A stretch of 64,000 nt of DNA from Streptomyces sp. Ag109_O5-1 (GTDB taxonomy: Bacteria > Actinomycetota > Actinomycetes > Streptomycetales > Streptomycetaceae), in NCBI RefSeq assembly GCF_003814875.1, contig NZ_RKQF01000001.1, positions 5,270,001 through 5,334,000 of the forward strand, in the 5' to 3' direction. A program made the position numbers and the translations under genes. Numbering within the stretch: the stretch's first letter is position 1; every line of letters starts with the position of its first letter. Positions 26,297 to 34,172 of the stretch are shown here, piece by piece. Under the pieces are notes generated by a model. It saw only the letters and a program-made list of their open reading frames with translations, ran no database searches and was not told the origin of the DNA.

Positions 26297-26593
26297 TCAG
26301 GTGTTCGATCCGTGCTCTTCCGGTGCGTCAACAGTTGGCCGTTCGACGACGAAGGATCCCTTGCCGCGCACTGTAACAATCAGGCCGCGCTCGCGCAGTT
26401 CCTGTGCGGCACGGCGTGCAGTCAGACGTGCCACGCCGTACTCGTCGGCAAGGTGGTTTTCGGAGGGGATGGGCCTGTCCGGCGCCAAGTCTCCAGATGC
26501 GATCTTCCCGGCGATGACGTCGGCCAGCTGAACGTAAAGCGGTCTGGCGCTCATCGGGTCCAGCGGGGTCATCGGCTCTTCCGTATCGCTCAT
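26297..26593 (-). CDS. Short GntR-family regulator (copy A)
   Basis: 98 residues, essentially only the winged helix-turn-helix: PLYVQLADVIAGKIASGDLAPDRPIPSENHLADEYGVARLTARRAAQELRERGLI then a wing with VRGKGSFVV. The ligand-binding domain of normal GntR proteins is missing. The copy at 29946-30242 is almost identical, differing mainly in the last dozen residues. It lies divergent from 26752-27099, and the shared upstream DNA holds two palindromes conserved in both copies, likely its operators. Confidence 0.85.
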   Translation of the reverse strand: MSDTEEPMTPLDPMSARPLYVQLADVIAGKIASGDLAPDRPIPSENHLADEYGVARLTARRAAQELRERGLIVTVRGKGSFVVERPTVDAPEEHGSNT

Positions 26594-26751
26594 ACGTCCA
26601 ACGTAGAGCGGTAGTGACCTGCACGATCGTGCGGATCCCTCTGCACTTGTATGTAGAGGGATGCATCCCGGTGTAGCGTCGAAGACGACAGACCCCGGCG
26701 AGGTGGCTAGACCTCCCGGGGCATGGCCAACGCTGCGCTAGGAGCGTCGAC
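26594..26751. promoter_or_regulatory. Divergent promoter with conserved palindromes (copy A)
   Basis: GCACGATCGTGC, a perfect 12-base palindrome, is at 26621-26632. ATCCCTCT at 26635-26642 pairs with AGAGGGAT at 26655-26662. Both are unchanged in copy B (30270-30281, 30284-30291 with 30304-30311). Position between GntR and its divergent neighbour fits autoregulation. Confidence 0.6.
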
Positions 26752-27099
26752 GTGCACGACCTTATCCCCCGCGCCCTCCAATGGCTGCGCCTCCTCTTCG
26801 CCCCCGGCACCGGGAAACGGCGCCGTCGGCCTCACCGGCCTCCATTCCCCCACCTGCACCTCACCCTCGTACGCTGCCCCCTCACCGCCGAGCCTCCGCG
26901 CCTCCCCAGCCACCGGTCGCCGTACGGCCTGGCCACCCTTCTCGACGGCGCCGAGTCCGCCCTTGCCCGCCCCTACCTCACCGCCCACGAGCGCGAGGCC
27001 GCTCTCCAGCAGCGCCGTCGCCTCGCCCTCGTACTCGCCGCCGACTTCGGTATCGACCTCGACCGGCACGTGATCGGCGCACCGGAGGTGACCGCGTGA
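26752..27099 (+). CDS. Hypothetical 115-residue protein (copy A)
   Basis: Start GTG 26752 with AGGAG seven bases upstream. Arg/Pro-rich first half (KRRRRPHRPPFPHLHLTL), then YGLATLLDGAESALARPYLTAHEREAALQQRRRLALVLAADFGIDLDRH, which looks helical. No membrane segment or known motif. The stop overlaps the next start (GTGA). The second copy at 30401-30748 differs by a handful of residues. Often seen in small GntR-led actinobacterial clusters; role unknown. Confidence 0.6.
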   Translation: MHDLIPRALQWLRLLFAPGTGKRRRRPHRPPFPHLHLTLVRCPLTAEPPRLPSHRSPYGLATLLDGAESALARPYLTAHEREAALQQRRRLALVLAADFGIDLDRHVIGAPEVTA

Positions 27100-27533
27100 T
27101 GGAACAGGCAGACAGCCGCGCAAGCGGTACCGCAAGCAGCCATCCGCACGCCCCGGCCTTCCCCCGCCTCCTTCCCTGGCTCACCCCTGAAGGCAAGCCG
27201 TGCTACCTGGTCACGGACAGCAACGGCGGGCACCTCTCCCGCCTCGCCGACGACCTGGAGGCAGCCCAGCTCGCTGCTGGCACCGACGTCCTCGTCCGCG
27301 CCCGCCGGGTGCTGGACGACCCGATGTCGCCGTACACCGAGGTCCGCTACGCCGGCATCCGGCTCGCCGAGTGCCTCAATGACGTGCTGCGCGTCGCCGA
27401 GTCCCGAGGCATACGCTTGGTCGCACCGGACGATGAGGAGAACCACGAAGGCATGCACAGGCGGGCAACCCGGAACGCGGGAAGCGGACTTTGGTCGTCA
27501 CCACGAGGCGTCGGAGGAGTGCCCCGGTCCTGA
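27096..27533 (+). CDS. Hypothetical 145-residue protein (copy A, altered end)
   Basis: Starts at GTG 27096 overlapping the previous stop, with GGAGG seven bases upstream; the same GTG is used in copy B. Core: PWLTPEGKPCYLVTDSNGGHLSRLADDLEAAQLAAGTDVLVRARRVL and YAGIRLAECLNDVLRVAESRGIRLV, probably helical and cytoplasmic. In copy B the stop falls right after GLWS; here a base change removed that stop and added about ten residues. No function can be assigned. Confidence 0.55.
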   Translation: MMEQADSRASGTASSHPHAPAFPRLLPWLTPEGKPCYLVTDSNGGHLSRLADDLEAAQLAAGTDVLVRARRVLDDPMSPYTEVRYAGIRLAECLNDVLRVAESRGIRLVAPDDEENHEGMHRRATRNAGSGLWSSPRGVGGVPRS

Positions 27534-27574
27534 CCACCCACGCCGCCGAACCGACACCCACCGTCCACCCCTGA
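27491..27574 (+). pseudogene. Truncated DUF6247-like antitoxin gene remnant (copy A)
   Basis: The reading frame VVTTRRRRSAPV then HAAEPTPTV matches the start of the intact gene at 31140-31526, but the ATG start is TTG here, the second ATG is CTG, and a stop follows after 27 residues. The rest of the antitoxin-like gene and the toxin-like gene are absent; unrelated sequence follows. Confidence 0.7.
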
Positions 27575-27747
27575 CTGCCGCACTCCAACTCCTCGCCCCT
27601 GTCCACTACCGCTCCCGCCCCACCCTGCGCGTCTTCAAGCTCGACGCGCAGGGCGGGTGGCCGGACACATACAGAGCGGACTCGGTGTCCCCGCCGAGTC
27701 CGCCGCGTGCTGCACGATCGGCCAAGCTCCCCACGTCGCGGGTGTGA

Positions 27748-28182
27748 TCAGGCGCGAGGCGCGCGACGGTCCTTCCGCTCCTCGAGTTCCTCCGCGCTGA
27801 CCGGGATGAGCATCGGCTGGCCGGGGGCGCAGAACATCGTCACGACGAACTGGGACTCAGCGTCGGTCAGGGCGTTGCCGTCCTGGTAGTGGATGACGTC
27901 GCCGCCCGGCTCCCAGAAGGTCTCGCCGGCCTTGAGGACGCGCGCCGGCTCGCCCTCCAGTTCGAAAACCATCGAGCCCTTGATGACATAGCCGTAAGCC
28001 GGGCCGGAGTGACGGTGCGGCGGGGCGCCCTCACAGCCCGGCGGGAGGGTGACGAGGAGGGTCATCGCCTCGGCGCCGTCGGGGATCTGCCGTGCGTTGG
28101 GTACGGAGCCGATCATTTCGATCTGGGGCGGCGGTGTGGTCGAGTTGGGGTTCTCGATGTGGTGCGAGTGTTCGGCACTCAT
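27748..28182 (-). CDS. Small cupin-domain protein
   Basis: 144 residues from ATG 28182 with GGTGAGG upstream. A single cupin barrel: motif 1 PPHRHSGPAYGYVIKGSMVFELEGEP, motif 2 WEPGGDVIHYQDG with the His that usually binds metal. Cupins of this size can bind a metal and small molecules or act as isomerases or oxygenases; no specific substrate is indicated. It stands alone among decayed DNA and may be a passenger or a survivor of an older locus. Confidence 0.75.
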   Translation of the reverse strand: MSAEHSHHIENPNSTTPPPQIEMIGSVPNARQIPDGAEAMTLLVTLPPGCEGAPPHRHSGPAYGYVIKGSMVFELEGEPARVLKAGETFWEPGGDVIHYQDGNALTDAESQFVVTMFCAPGQPMLIPVSAEELEERKDRRAPRA

Positions 28183-28601
28183 GGGAAACCTCACCATTTG
28201 TAGATGGTCAAGAACTTCTTTCTTTGCTTGAGACAAAGTGGCGTCGCGATATGTGACAGCTCTCGCCACCGTCGGATGGAGATGACGGTCCGTGACGTGG
28301 ACACCGGTCGTCGAACCCGACGGCTGGACCGGGCGGTCGTACCCGGCTGGCAGGCGGACCGGATCCTGGCGGTCGACCAGGACCTGGGCAGGTCGGGGTC
28401 GAGTGCGGTGGCCCGCACCGGCTTGCAGCAGCCGGACACCGAGATCGGGCTGGATCACGTCCGTCTCGTGGCGGGAATCGAGATGGCCCGTCCGCCCCGC
28501 CCCGGCAGGGACAGCCACCTGCACCTGAAAACGGGCACCCACCACCTCGACGGCACCACGACCCTTGCTCTCCCCGCACCCGACCTTGTTGGCGTGGTGT
28601 C
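28183..28601. other. Region without a recognised gene
   Basis: Both strands offer long open frames because of the high G+C, but none has a known motif or clear ribosome site. It may hold decayed DNA linked to the adjacent transposase fragment. I call no gene. Confidence 0.3.
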
Positions 28602-28790
28602 GTCACAGTGAGGCCGGTCTCGGCGGGGCATCCGATGATGAGGTTGCTGCGGTACCGGATCTGGCGGAGGCCGTGTCGGAGTGTGCTGATGATGTGGTCG
28701 GGGTCGGTGAAGGCGGTGTTGGTCTGGCTGCTGCGTCGTAGCAGGGACCGGATGCCCTCGACGGGGTTGAGGTCTGGCGCGTAGGCCGGG
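28602..28790 (-). mobile_element. IS630-family transposase, C-terminal fragment
   Basis: The minus strand reads PAYAPDLNPVEGIRSLL, then NTAFTDPDHIISTLRHGLRQI and LIIGCPAETGL. The DLNPVE block with its Glu is the last part of the DDE triad of IS630 transposases, and the following helices are typical. The N-terminal two thirds of the gene are missing and no terminal inverted repeats are seen, so it is a dead remnant. Its left boundary joins a fragment of the PH-like gene family. Confidence 0.75.
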
Positions 28791-28847
28791 TGCCGTCTGA
28801 CCTCCTTGGAGGGTGAGGCCCTGCTTCACCGGCTGACGGCAGCCTGA
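28791..28847 (+). pseudogene. 3' remnant of a PH-like family 1 gene
   Basis: The frame CRLTSLEGEALLHRLTAA-stop matches the last 18 residues of the protein ending at 18694 (CRLTSLEGGSLLRRLTAA), and the DNA is similar over about 60 bases. Everything upstream has been replaced by the IS630 fragment. Confidence 0.75.
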
Positions 28848-28866
28848 AGGAGAGGGAGACACACCG

Positions 28867-29340
28867 GTGGGTGGATCGGCCAGGCCCAGACGCCCGAAGG
28901 CCGCGCCGGCCGCGTTGCGGTACCGGGAGGGCGACAAGAAGAAGGCGAAGAGGAGCATGGACGGATTCGTCGGCTGCCTCGGCTTTCTGGTGGTGGCGGG
29001 CGGAATCGTTCTGCTGGCCCTGATCGACGAGTACTGGGGCGACAACACCTGGCGCTGGGCGGCACGGAACTGGCCGGGCGGGGCGTACGCCTTCGCGGTG
29101 TGTCTCGGTTTGACGGCCCCGGTCCTGTTCGCCGTCTACCTCCGGGCGATGGACGGCACGGGTGGCAGGTCCTGGAAGGCCCGCCCGGTCCGCGCGCTGG
29201 ACTCCACCGCGCTCGCCGTCCTGGCGGCGGCCCCGCTCGTCCCCTTCCTCTCCTCGCCTTCAACGCGGTCGACGACGGCAAGGGCAAGCACCGCTCGGGC
29301 CCGCCGAGTTGGGTGTTCGCCCACGACCACTGGTTGTGGT
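28867..29340 (+). pseudogene. Frameshifted and truncated membrane protein gene
   Basis: GTG 28867 with GGAGAGGGAGAC upstream opens a protein with a basic head, helix CLGFLVVAGGIVLLALI, then DEYWGDNTWRWAARNWPGGAYAFAVCLGLTAP. Near 29247-29252 the frame shifts: continued reading needs removal of two bases, after which LAFNAVDDG and PPSWVFAHDHWLW restore the usual end of such Streptomyces membrane proteins. The gene then breaks off about 29340 where a duplicated segment begins. Confidence 0.6.
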
Positions 29341-29365
29341 CGTCGGCGAATTCACCCAGTGCGCC

Positions 29366-29485
29366 GGCCACATCACCGGACCCGATCTCGGAGCCGTATG
29401 AGTCGACGAGATCCTTCGTATGTTCAAAGTTGGACTTCAACTTCGCGACAGACCGGCTTATCTCCCGCAACTCGCTCGTGGACAC
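29366..29485 (-). pseudogene. Partial copy of the module 1 WXG-like gene
   Basis: This matches 22371-22500 almost base for base, including STSELREISRSVAKLKSNFEH. Eight bases just after the start are deleted, which shifts the frame, and the copy stops after FADD. The Trp turn is lost, so it cannot encode the helical hairpin. Confidence 0.78.
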
Positions 29486-29945
29486 GATCCGCCACTGCTA
29501 CCCCCGTGAAACGCCTACCTACTCAGGGGCCCCGCGAGACACGGAGGGCCACGGTCACTGTGTGTCGGGCGTTTTGGGGGCTACAACCAACGGACCGCAA
29601 AGGGAGCCCCAAGGAGGGGGGTGCCCAGCAGGCCGTACAGGGCATCCACGCTGTGCCCGCGCAATCTTCACAACGCCCGTGCGGGCCAGCCTGGAGCGGT
29701 GAAACGCCACCCCACCATCACAGTGCCCCCGCACGGGGACCTCAAATGCCCTCCACCGCGCAGGGCTGACGCGATTCCCAGCCAGCCTCCCCAACCGATC
29801 TCAGTCCCCAGTCACCACTCGACTGCGGAGCTGGATCGCCATGGCGGAGGTGAGTGTCCCCCTCGAAACAGCCAAGGACGCTCTTGAGACTCACTCCAAC
29901 ATCATGAATCCCTCCGGAGAAGGAGCGACACAGGGCGCGGCTTCT
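29366..29945. repeat. Duplicated segment, copy B, left part
   Basis: 29366 to about 29695 copies 22371 to about 22705 (shift 6995 at the left end). About 29798-29935 copies about 25965-26100 (shift about 3833) and holds the 3' part of the PH-like gene. From about 29936 on, the GntR cluster is copied (shift 3649). The drops in shift mean that about 3.2 kb and then about 0.18 kb were lost from this copy. No intact gene lies within. Confidence 0.75.
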
Positions 29946-30242
29946 TCAGGTGTTCGGTTCACTCTCTCCCGGTGCACCAAAAGCTGGCTGTTCAACTACG
30001 AAGGATCCCTTGCCACGCACTGTGACGATCAAGCCGCGCTCGCGCAGTTCCTGTGCGGCACGGCGTGCAGTCAGACGTGCCACGCCGTACTCGTCGGCAA
30101 GGTGGTTTTCGGAGGGGATGGGCCTGTCGGGCGCCAGATCTCCAGACGCGATCTTCCCGGCGATGACGTCGGCCAGCTGAACGTAAAGCGGTCTGGCGCT
30201 CATCGGGTCCAGCGGGGTCATCGGTTCTTCCGTATCGCTCAT
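29946..30242 (-). CDS. Short GntR-family regulator (copy B)
   Basis: 98 residues, a winged helix-turn-helix without an effector domain, almost identical to the protein at 26297-26593. The two end differently (AFGAPGESEPNT here, TVDAPEEHGSNT there). Divergent from 30401-30748 with the same palindromes between. In this copy the downstream cluster is intact and includes an antitoxin/toxin-like pair, which this regulator may control. Confidence 0.85.
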   Translation of the reverse strand: MSDTEEPMTPLDPMSARPLYVQLADVIAGKIASGDLAPDRPIPSENHLADEYGVARLTARRAAQELRERGLIVTVRGKGSFVVEQPAFGAPGESEPNT

Positions 30243-30400
30243 ACGTCCAACGTAGAGCGGTAGTGACCTGCACGATCGTGCGGATCCCTCTGCACTTGTA
30301 TGTAGAGGGATGCATCCCGGTGTAGCGTCGAAGACGACAGACCCCGGCGAGGTGGCTAGACCTCCCGGGGCATGGCCAACGCTGCGCTAGGAGCGTCGAC
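30243..30400. promoter_or_regulatory. Divergent promoter with conserved palindromes (copy B)
   Basis: GCACGATCGTGC at 30270-30281, and ATCCCTCT (30284-30291) paired with AGAGGGAT (30304-30311), identical in sequence and spacing to copy A. Confidence 0.6.
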
Positions 30401-30748
30401 GTGCACGACCTTATCCCCCGCGCCCTCCAATGGCTGCGCCTCCTCTTCGCCCCCGGCACCGGGAAACGGCGCCGTCGGCCTCACCGGCCGCCCTTCCCTC
30501 ACCTGCACCTCACCCTCCTGCGCTGCCCCCTCACCGCCGAGCGCCCACACCTCCCCAGCCACCGGTCGCCGTACGGCCTGGCCACCCTCCTCGACGGCGC
30601 CGAGTCCGCCCTCGCCCGCCCCTACCTCACCACCCACGAGCGCGAGGCCGCCCTCCAGCAGCGCCGCCGCCTCGCCCTCGTACTCGCCGCCGACTTCGGT
30701 ATCGACCTCGACCGGCACGTGATCGGCGCGCCGGAGGTGGCCGCGTGA
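30401..30748 (+). CDS. Hypothetical 115-residue protein (copy B)
   Basis: Start GTG 30401 with AGGAG upstream. Near-identical to 26752-27099, with a few changes (HLTLLRCPLTAERP here, HLTLVRCPLTAEPP there). Arg/Pro-rich head and helical second half. The stop overlaps the next start. Function unknown. Confidence 0.6.
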   Translation: MHDLIPRALQWLRLLFAPGTGKRRRRPHRPPFPHLHLTLLRCPLTAERPHLPSHRSPYGLATLLDGAESALARPYLTTHEREAALQQRRRLALVLAADFGIDLDRHVIGAPEVAA

Positions 30749-31149
30749 CGGAACAGGCAGACGGCCACGCAAGCGGCACCGTGAACAGCCATCCGAACGC
30801 CCCAGCCGCCCTCCGTCTCCTTCCCTGGCCCACCCCCGAAGGCAAGCCCTGCTACTTGGTCACCGACAACAACGGCGGCTACCTCTCCCACCTCGCCGAC
30901 GACCTGGAGGCCGCCCAGCTCGCAACCGGCGCCGACGTCCTCGACCGTGCCCGCCGGGTGCTGGACGACCCGATGTCGCCGCACGCCGAGGTCCGCTACG
31001 CCGGCATCCGCCTCGCCGAGTGCCTCACCGACGCGCTGCGCGTCGCCGAGTCCCGGGGCATGCGCCTGGTCGTACCGGACCGGGACGAGGAGGACGATGG
31101 CATCCACGGGCAGGCCGCGCGCAACGCAAGGAGCGGACTATGGTCGTAA
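30745..31149 (+). CDS. Hypothetical 134-residue protein (copy B)
   Basis: GTG 30745 overlaps the previous stop; GGAGG lies seven bases before. Similar to the 27096-27533 protein through GKPCYLVTDNNGGYLSHLADDLEAAQL and YAGIRLAECLTDALRVAESRG. It ends GLWS-stop at 31149, overlapping the start of the DUF6247-like gene at 31140, which ties the cluster into one operon. Probably cytoplasmic and helical; no known function. Confidence 0.6.
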   Translation: MTEQADGHASGTVNSHPNAPAALRLLPWPTPEGKPCYLVTDNNGGYLSHLADDLEAAQLATGADVLDRARRVLDDPMSPHAEVRYAGIRLAECLTDALRVAESRGMRLVVPDRDEEDDGIHGQAARNARSGLWS

Positions 31150-31526
31150 CCACGACGCGTCGAAGGAGTTCATCGGTCATGACCGCCCACGCCGCCGAAC
31201 CGACACCGACCGTCCCGCCCATGCCGGAGCGCACCCCTAAGGCCCTGCGCGAGGCGATCGCGCGGCACGCCCCCCAGCTGCTTGCCGACTTCGACGCGCA
31301 CTGGAAGAGGGCGATCGCCGACACCTATGACATCGGGCCCCTGCCCGCATTCCTGGCTCGCTGGTGGGTCGAATACGCGATCGCACGTGATCCGGAGCTG
31401 GACGCCCACGTGACCGACCTCCACCGCCGAGCGGAGGAGGCCACCGACCACTCCGTGGCCAAGGCACTCCTCGAAGAGGTGTCGGAGATCCGTCACGGCG
31501 CACGGGAGCTGGAGCCCGGTCGGTGA
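31140..31526 (+). CDS. DUF6247-like protein, candidate antitoxin
   Basis: 128 residues from ATG 31140 with AAGGAG six bases upstream. After a basic, low-complexity head the core reads TPKALREAIARHAPQLLADFDAHWKRAIADTYD and LARWWVEYAIARDPELDAHV, as in DUF6247 proteins that often precede small RelE-like genes in Streptomyces. The next gene starts within the stop codon (GTGA), typical of antitoxin-toxin coupling. Copy A of the cluster keeps only the first 27 residues. Confidence 0.65.
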   Translation: MVVTTTRRRSSSVMTAHAAEPTPTVPPMPERTPKALREAIARHAPQLLADFDAHWKRAIADTYDIGPLPAFLARWWVEYAIARDPELDAHVTDLHRRAEEATDHSVAKALLEEVSEIRHGARELEPGR

Positions 31527-31846
31527 CAGACGCGTTCATGGGGCCGCCCTGGCAGATGGACTGGCGGCTCGACGCTCTGGCACGCCTTGACGCGCTGCCC
31601 GAGCACGTACAGAAAAAGGTCGCCGAAGCCCGCGCCGAACTGGTCACCGCGAGGGATCCCTACTTCCGGGGGATCGATGCCGATGCCGGCCTTCCGGAGA
31701 CCATGTACGTCGAACCCGTCAGGTCCACCGACCCCAAGGGGCCGCGGATTCTGTACTTCGACAACCACCGGGGCTGGTTGGTCTACGCCTTCATCCCGCG
31801 GGACGAGGACCCGCAGATCACTGTGGTGGAGGTCTTCTGGCAGTGA
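31523..31846 (+). CDS. RelE/ParE-like small protein, candidate toxin
   Basis: 107 residues from GTG 31523. It has RLDALARLDALPEHVQKKVAEARAEL (a helical hairpin like the RelE/ParE start), then a beta-rich end: VEPVRSTDPKGPRILYFDNHRGWLVYAFIPRDEDPQITVVEVFW. The strands ILYF, GWLVYAFI and ITVVEVFW fit the RelE fold, though classic catalytic residues cannot be set with confidence. By order and coupling it is the toxin of the DUF6247-like partner. RelE proteins cut mRNA on ribosomes; ParE proteins target gyrase. Confidence 0.6.
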   Translation: MTDAFMGPPWQMDWRLDALARLDALPEHVQKKVAEARAELVTARDPYFRGIDADAGLPETMYVEPVRSTDPKGPRILYFDNHRGWLVYAFIPRDEDPQITVVEVFWQ

Positions 31847-32472
31847 GCCGAAGCCGAGCACACCGGTGGCGGCAGAGGACCGCCGGGTGATGGGCGTGGA
31901 GCGGGCGGTCTCTCGAGGGCTCGCTCGCTCCACGCGTTTCTGCGGCCCGTTCGCGGTAGATCAAGACCAGCAAGGTACAGCGAACCGAGCCAAGCTGCGG
32001 TTCCGGTCGGTCGAGCGGGACTTCAGGCGGTTCCTTGGTACAGCCCCGGCGGGATACATACGCAGCGCTTCGTAGAGCTGCTCCTCCTGCCATTTCATGT
32101 GCTCGCCCGCGCCCTTCGGATGGTTCTCTGAGTGACGACCTGTCAGCCCGCACCGAGATGGGCGCCCCCAAGTCCGTCGGCCTGGGCGTTCGGCGTCTGA
32201 GACCGCATGCACGAGTCTCTCGGCTGTGACCGCCAGAAGCCCTCACGCTGATCCCCTACAACACTCGGCGGACACGACCGCCACACCTTGCCCCTTCGCC
32301 GCCGCGACAGCACGCCCCACGCAAGGACACAATCCGGACACAGAGCACAACAGTTGGCACACCTTGGGTCAGAATTTTCCCTCATGTCCCGCGGGTTCGC
32401 GCTGGCGAAACCGCGAACCTCACGGATAGCGTCTACATCCTTGACGAGCTTCATTCTCACGGGGAGTCCACA
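31847..32472. other. Long gene-poor stretch before the second lipoprotein pair
   Basis: About 626 bases without a supported gene. 32005-32073 on plus reads FRSVERDFRRFLGTAPAGYI-like, reminiscent of an AraC-type DNA-binding end, but too short to call. The last ~100 bases (32370-32472) match the sequence upstream of the scar at 22873 and probably hold the promoter of the lipoprotein gene. Confidence 0.45.
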
Positions 32473-33120
32473 GTGAAGCGTCGCACCTTGCCCGCCGCTG
32501 CCGCACTCGCCGCCGCAGGTCTGCTACTGACGGCTTGCGGCGGCGGAGACGGGGACACCAAAGGCAACGACAAGATCGCCGGGGCCGGCGACGGAAACAC
32601 GAAGGTGTCAGCTTCGCCGACAGCGAGCAGCGCAGCCGACAGGCCAAAAATCACGCTGCCAAATGATCTGACCGACACCTTCGACAGTTGGAAGACCGGG
32701 GACACGGCCAAGGACGCAGTCCTCGGAGACGTGGCTGAGCGGATCAACGCGACCAACTACGCCATCACACAGGGCGATCCCGAGGCCTCTGCACTCAACT
32801 TCTACTACCGCGGCGGTGCCCTGGCAGACGCCAAGGACTGGGTCGAGTCGATCGCGAAGGACGGCTACTCGATCACCGGCATCAACCGGTACTACAACGC
32901 AAAGATCGACGTTTTCGACTCGTCGTCGGCGGGTGTCGTTTACTGCGAGGACCAGAGCAAAGCCTTCGCCAAGGTTCGCAAGTCCGGCAAGATCCTCAAG
33001 ACCGCAGTAACCAATGACTCTTACGTCATTTACACAACACGGCTCGAAAAGAACAAGCAAGGCGTATGGCAGACGACAAAGCTCACTTCGGAGAGGGGGA
33101 GCAAGTCGTGCACGCCGTAA
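32473..33120 (+). CDS. Lipoprotein, first gene of the paired unit (copy 2)
   Basis: 215 residues from GTG 32473 with GGGGAGTCC upstream. Begins MKRRTLP, hydrophobic core, lipobox LLTAC (Cys 22). The mature part matches the 7183-7845 protein: ITLPNDLTDTFDSWKTGDTAKDAVLGD, SALNFYYRGG, VVYCEDQSKAFAKVRKSGK and KNKQGVWQTT. The stop overlaps the start of the secreted-protein gene by 13 bases. Role unknown. Its beginning is also found in the deletion scar at 22873. Confidence 0.75.
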   Translation: MKRRTLPAAAALAAAGLLLTACGGGDGDTKGNDKIAGAGDGNTKVSASPTASSAADRPKITLPNDLTDTFDSWKTGDTAKDAVLGDVAERINATNYAITQGDPEASALNFYYRGGALADAKDWVESIAKDGYSITGINRYYNAKIDVFDSSSAGVVYCEDQSKAFAKVRKSGKILKTAVTNDSYVIYTTRLEKNKQGVWQTTKLTSERGSKSCTP

Positions 33121-34154
33121 CAGGCAGCAGCCGATACATCATGGCGGGCCTGCTGGCAGGATCTCTTGTTCTGACCGCCGCAGGAACGGCGTCGGCGACA
33201 TGGCCGCCGAGCGAAGGCTCTCAGGGCAACACCAAGCAGAGCGGGAGCAGTTCCAGCGCCGGCACGCTCGTTTCCAGGGTGACCTATTCCGGTTCGGTGC
33301 GCTCGCGCAACAGCAGTACTGCCGTGCAGCCCGTCACCGACTGGACCCCGCCCGCATGCTGGTACGAGCCCCGCTCGGCGGCGGAGTTCAAGGACTACGT
33401 CGAGACGATGTACACGGAGACGATCAACGCTCCGGGCCAAGCCAATTATGCCAAGGAATCCGTCGGTCAATTCCGTGACATCTACAAGGACGGCAAGTAC
33501 AAGAACTACAACGAGGACAAGGCCGACGAGGGAAACTGGTGGGTCGCGGTCCAGAACCCCGACCGCGTGGACGACCCTGCCAGCTGGGAATGCAGCGACC
33601 TCCCCTTTTGGGTGGCAAACAACGACGACCCCGGAGTCCCTCAAGCCGTCACTCCCAAGATCCTGGCCGAAGCCGCTTACGACGCGATTCAGCTCCCCGA
33701 CACGAAGGTGACGCTCGCCCCGGCAGACATCACCAAGGTCAACCTCGCCACCTGGGCCTGGCTGGACAAGGCCGAGTTCAAGAGCGTCTCGGTCACCGCG
33801 TCACTCAATGCCGGCGGCCTCAACATCCAGGCGACGACCACAGCCAAGCCCATCTCGCTGAGGCTCGAACCGGGCACTGATGACGCCGAAACCATTCCTG
33901 CTTCCGGCGTTTGCACCATGAATGCCGACGACTCCATCGGCGAGCCGTACGCCAAGGGCAAGTCCGATCAGACCCCGCCCTGCGGAATCAAGTACCTGCG
34001 CTCGTCCGGCAACGGCGCATACCACCTGAAGGCGACCATCACCTGGCAGATCAGCTGGTCGGGAACCGGGGGCGCGGGCGACGATCTGCCGGACGGCACC
34101 TTCGGGACGACCCAGGACATCAAGGTCCAGGAAGCCCAAGCCGTCAACCGCTGA
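33108..34154 (+). CDS. Secreted protein, second gene of the paired unit (copy 2)
   Basis: 348 residues from GTG 33108, chosen for GAGAGGGGGA eight bases upstream. Signal peptide IMAGLLAGSLVLTAAGTASA. Shares with the 7842-8900 protein: PPACWYEP, KDGKYKNYNEDK, LPFWVANND, ATWAWLDKAEFKSV, LRLEPGTDDAETIP, PPCGIKYLRSSGNGAYHLKATITWQISWSG and the VNR end. Ten or so conserved aromatic/Cys positions suggest a folded extracellular domain. No enzyme motif is seen. Confidence 0.7.
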   Translation: MHAVTGSSRYIMAGLLAGSLVLTAAGTASATWPPSEGSQGNTKQSGSSSSAGTLVSRVTYSGSVRSRNSSTAVQPVTDWTPPACWYEPRSAAEFKDYVETMYTETINAPGQANYAKESVGQFRDIYKDGKYKNYNEDKADEGNWWVAVQNPDRVDDPASWECSDLPFWVANNDDPGVPQAVTPKILAEAAYDAIQLPDTKVTLAPADITKVNLATWAWLDKAEFKSVSVTASLNAGGLNIQATTTAKPISLRLEPGTDDAETIPASGVCTMNADDSIGEPYAKGKSDQTPPCGIKYLRSSGNGAYHLKATITWQISWSGTGGAGDDLPDGTFGTTQDIKVQEAQAVNR

Positions 34155-34172
34155 GAGGATTCTTCTCCGCCC

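Noticed and set aside
27575..27747. Frame containing YRSRPTLRVFKLDAQGGW
   Set aside because: It looks coding-like but has no start and stops soon; perhaps the end of a lost gene, family not identifiable.
28204..28611. Plus-strand frame of 135 codons near the IS630 fragment
   Set aside because: No recognised motif or ribosome site; may be decayed DNA.
32005..32073. AraC-type DNA-binding remnant
   Set aside because: About 20 residues resemble the end of an AraC domain, but no helix-turn-helix or longer match is present.
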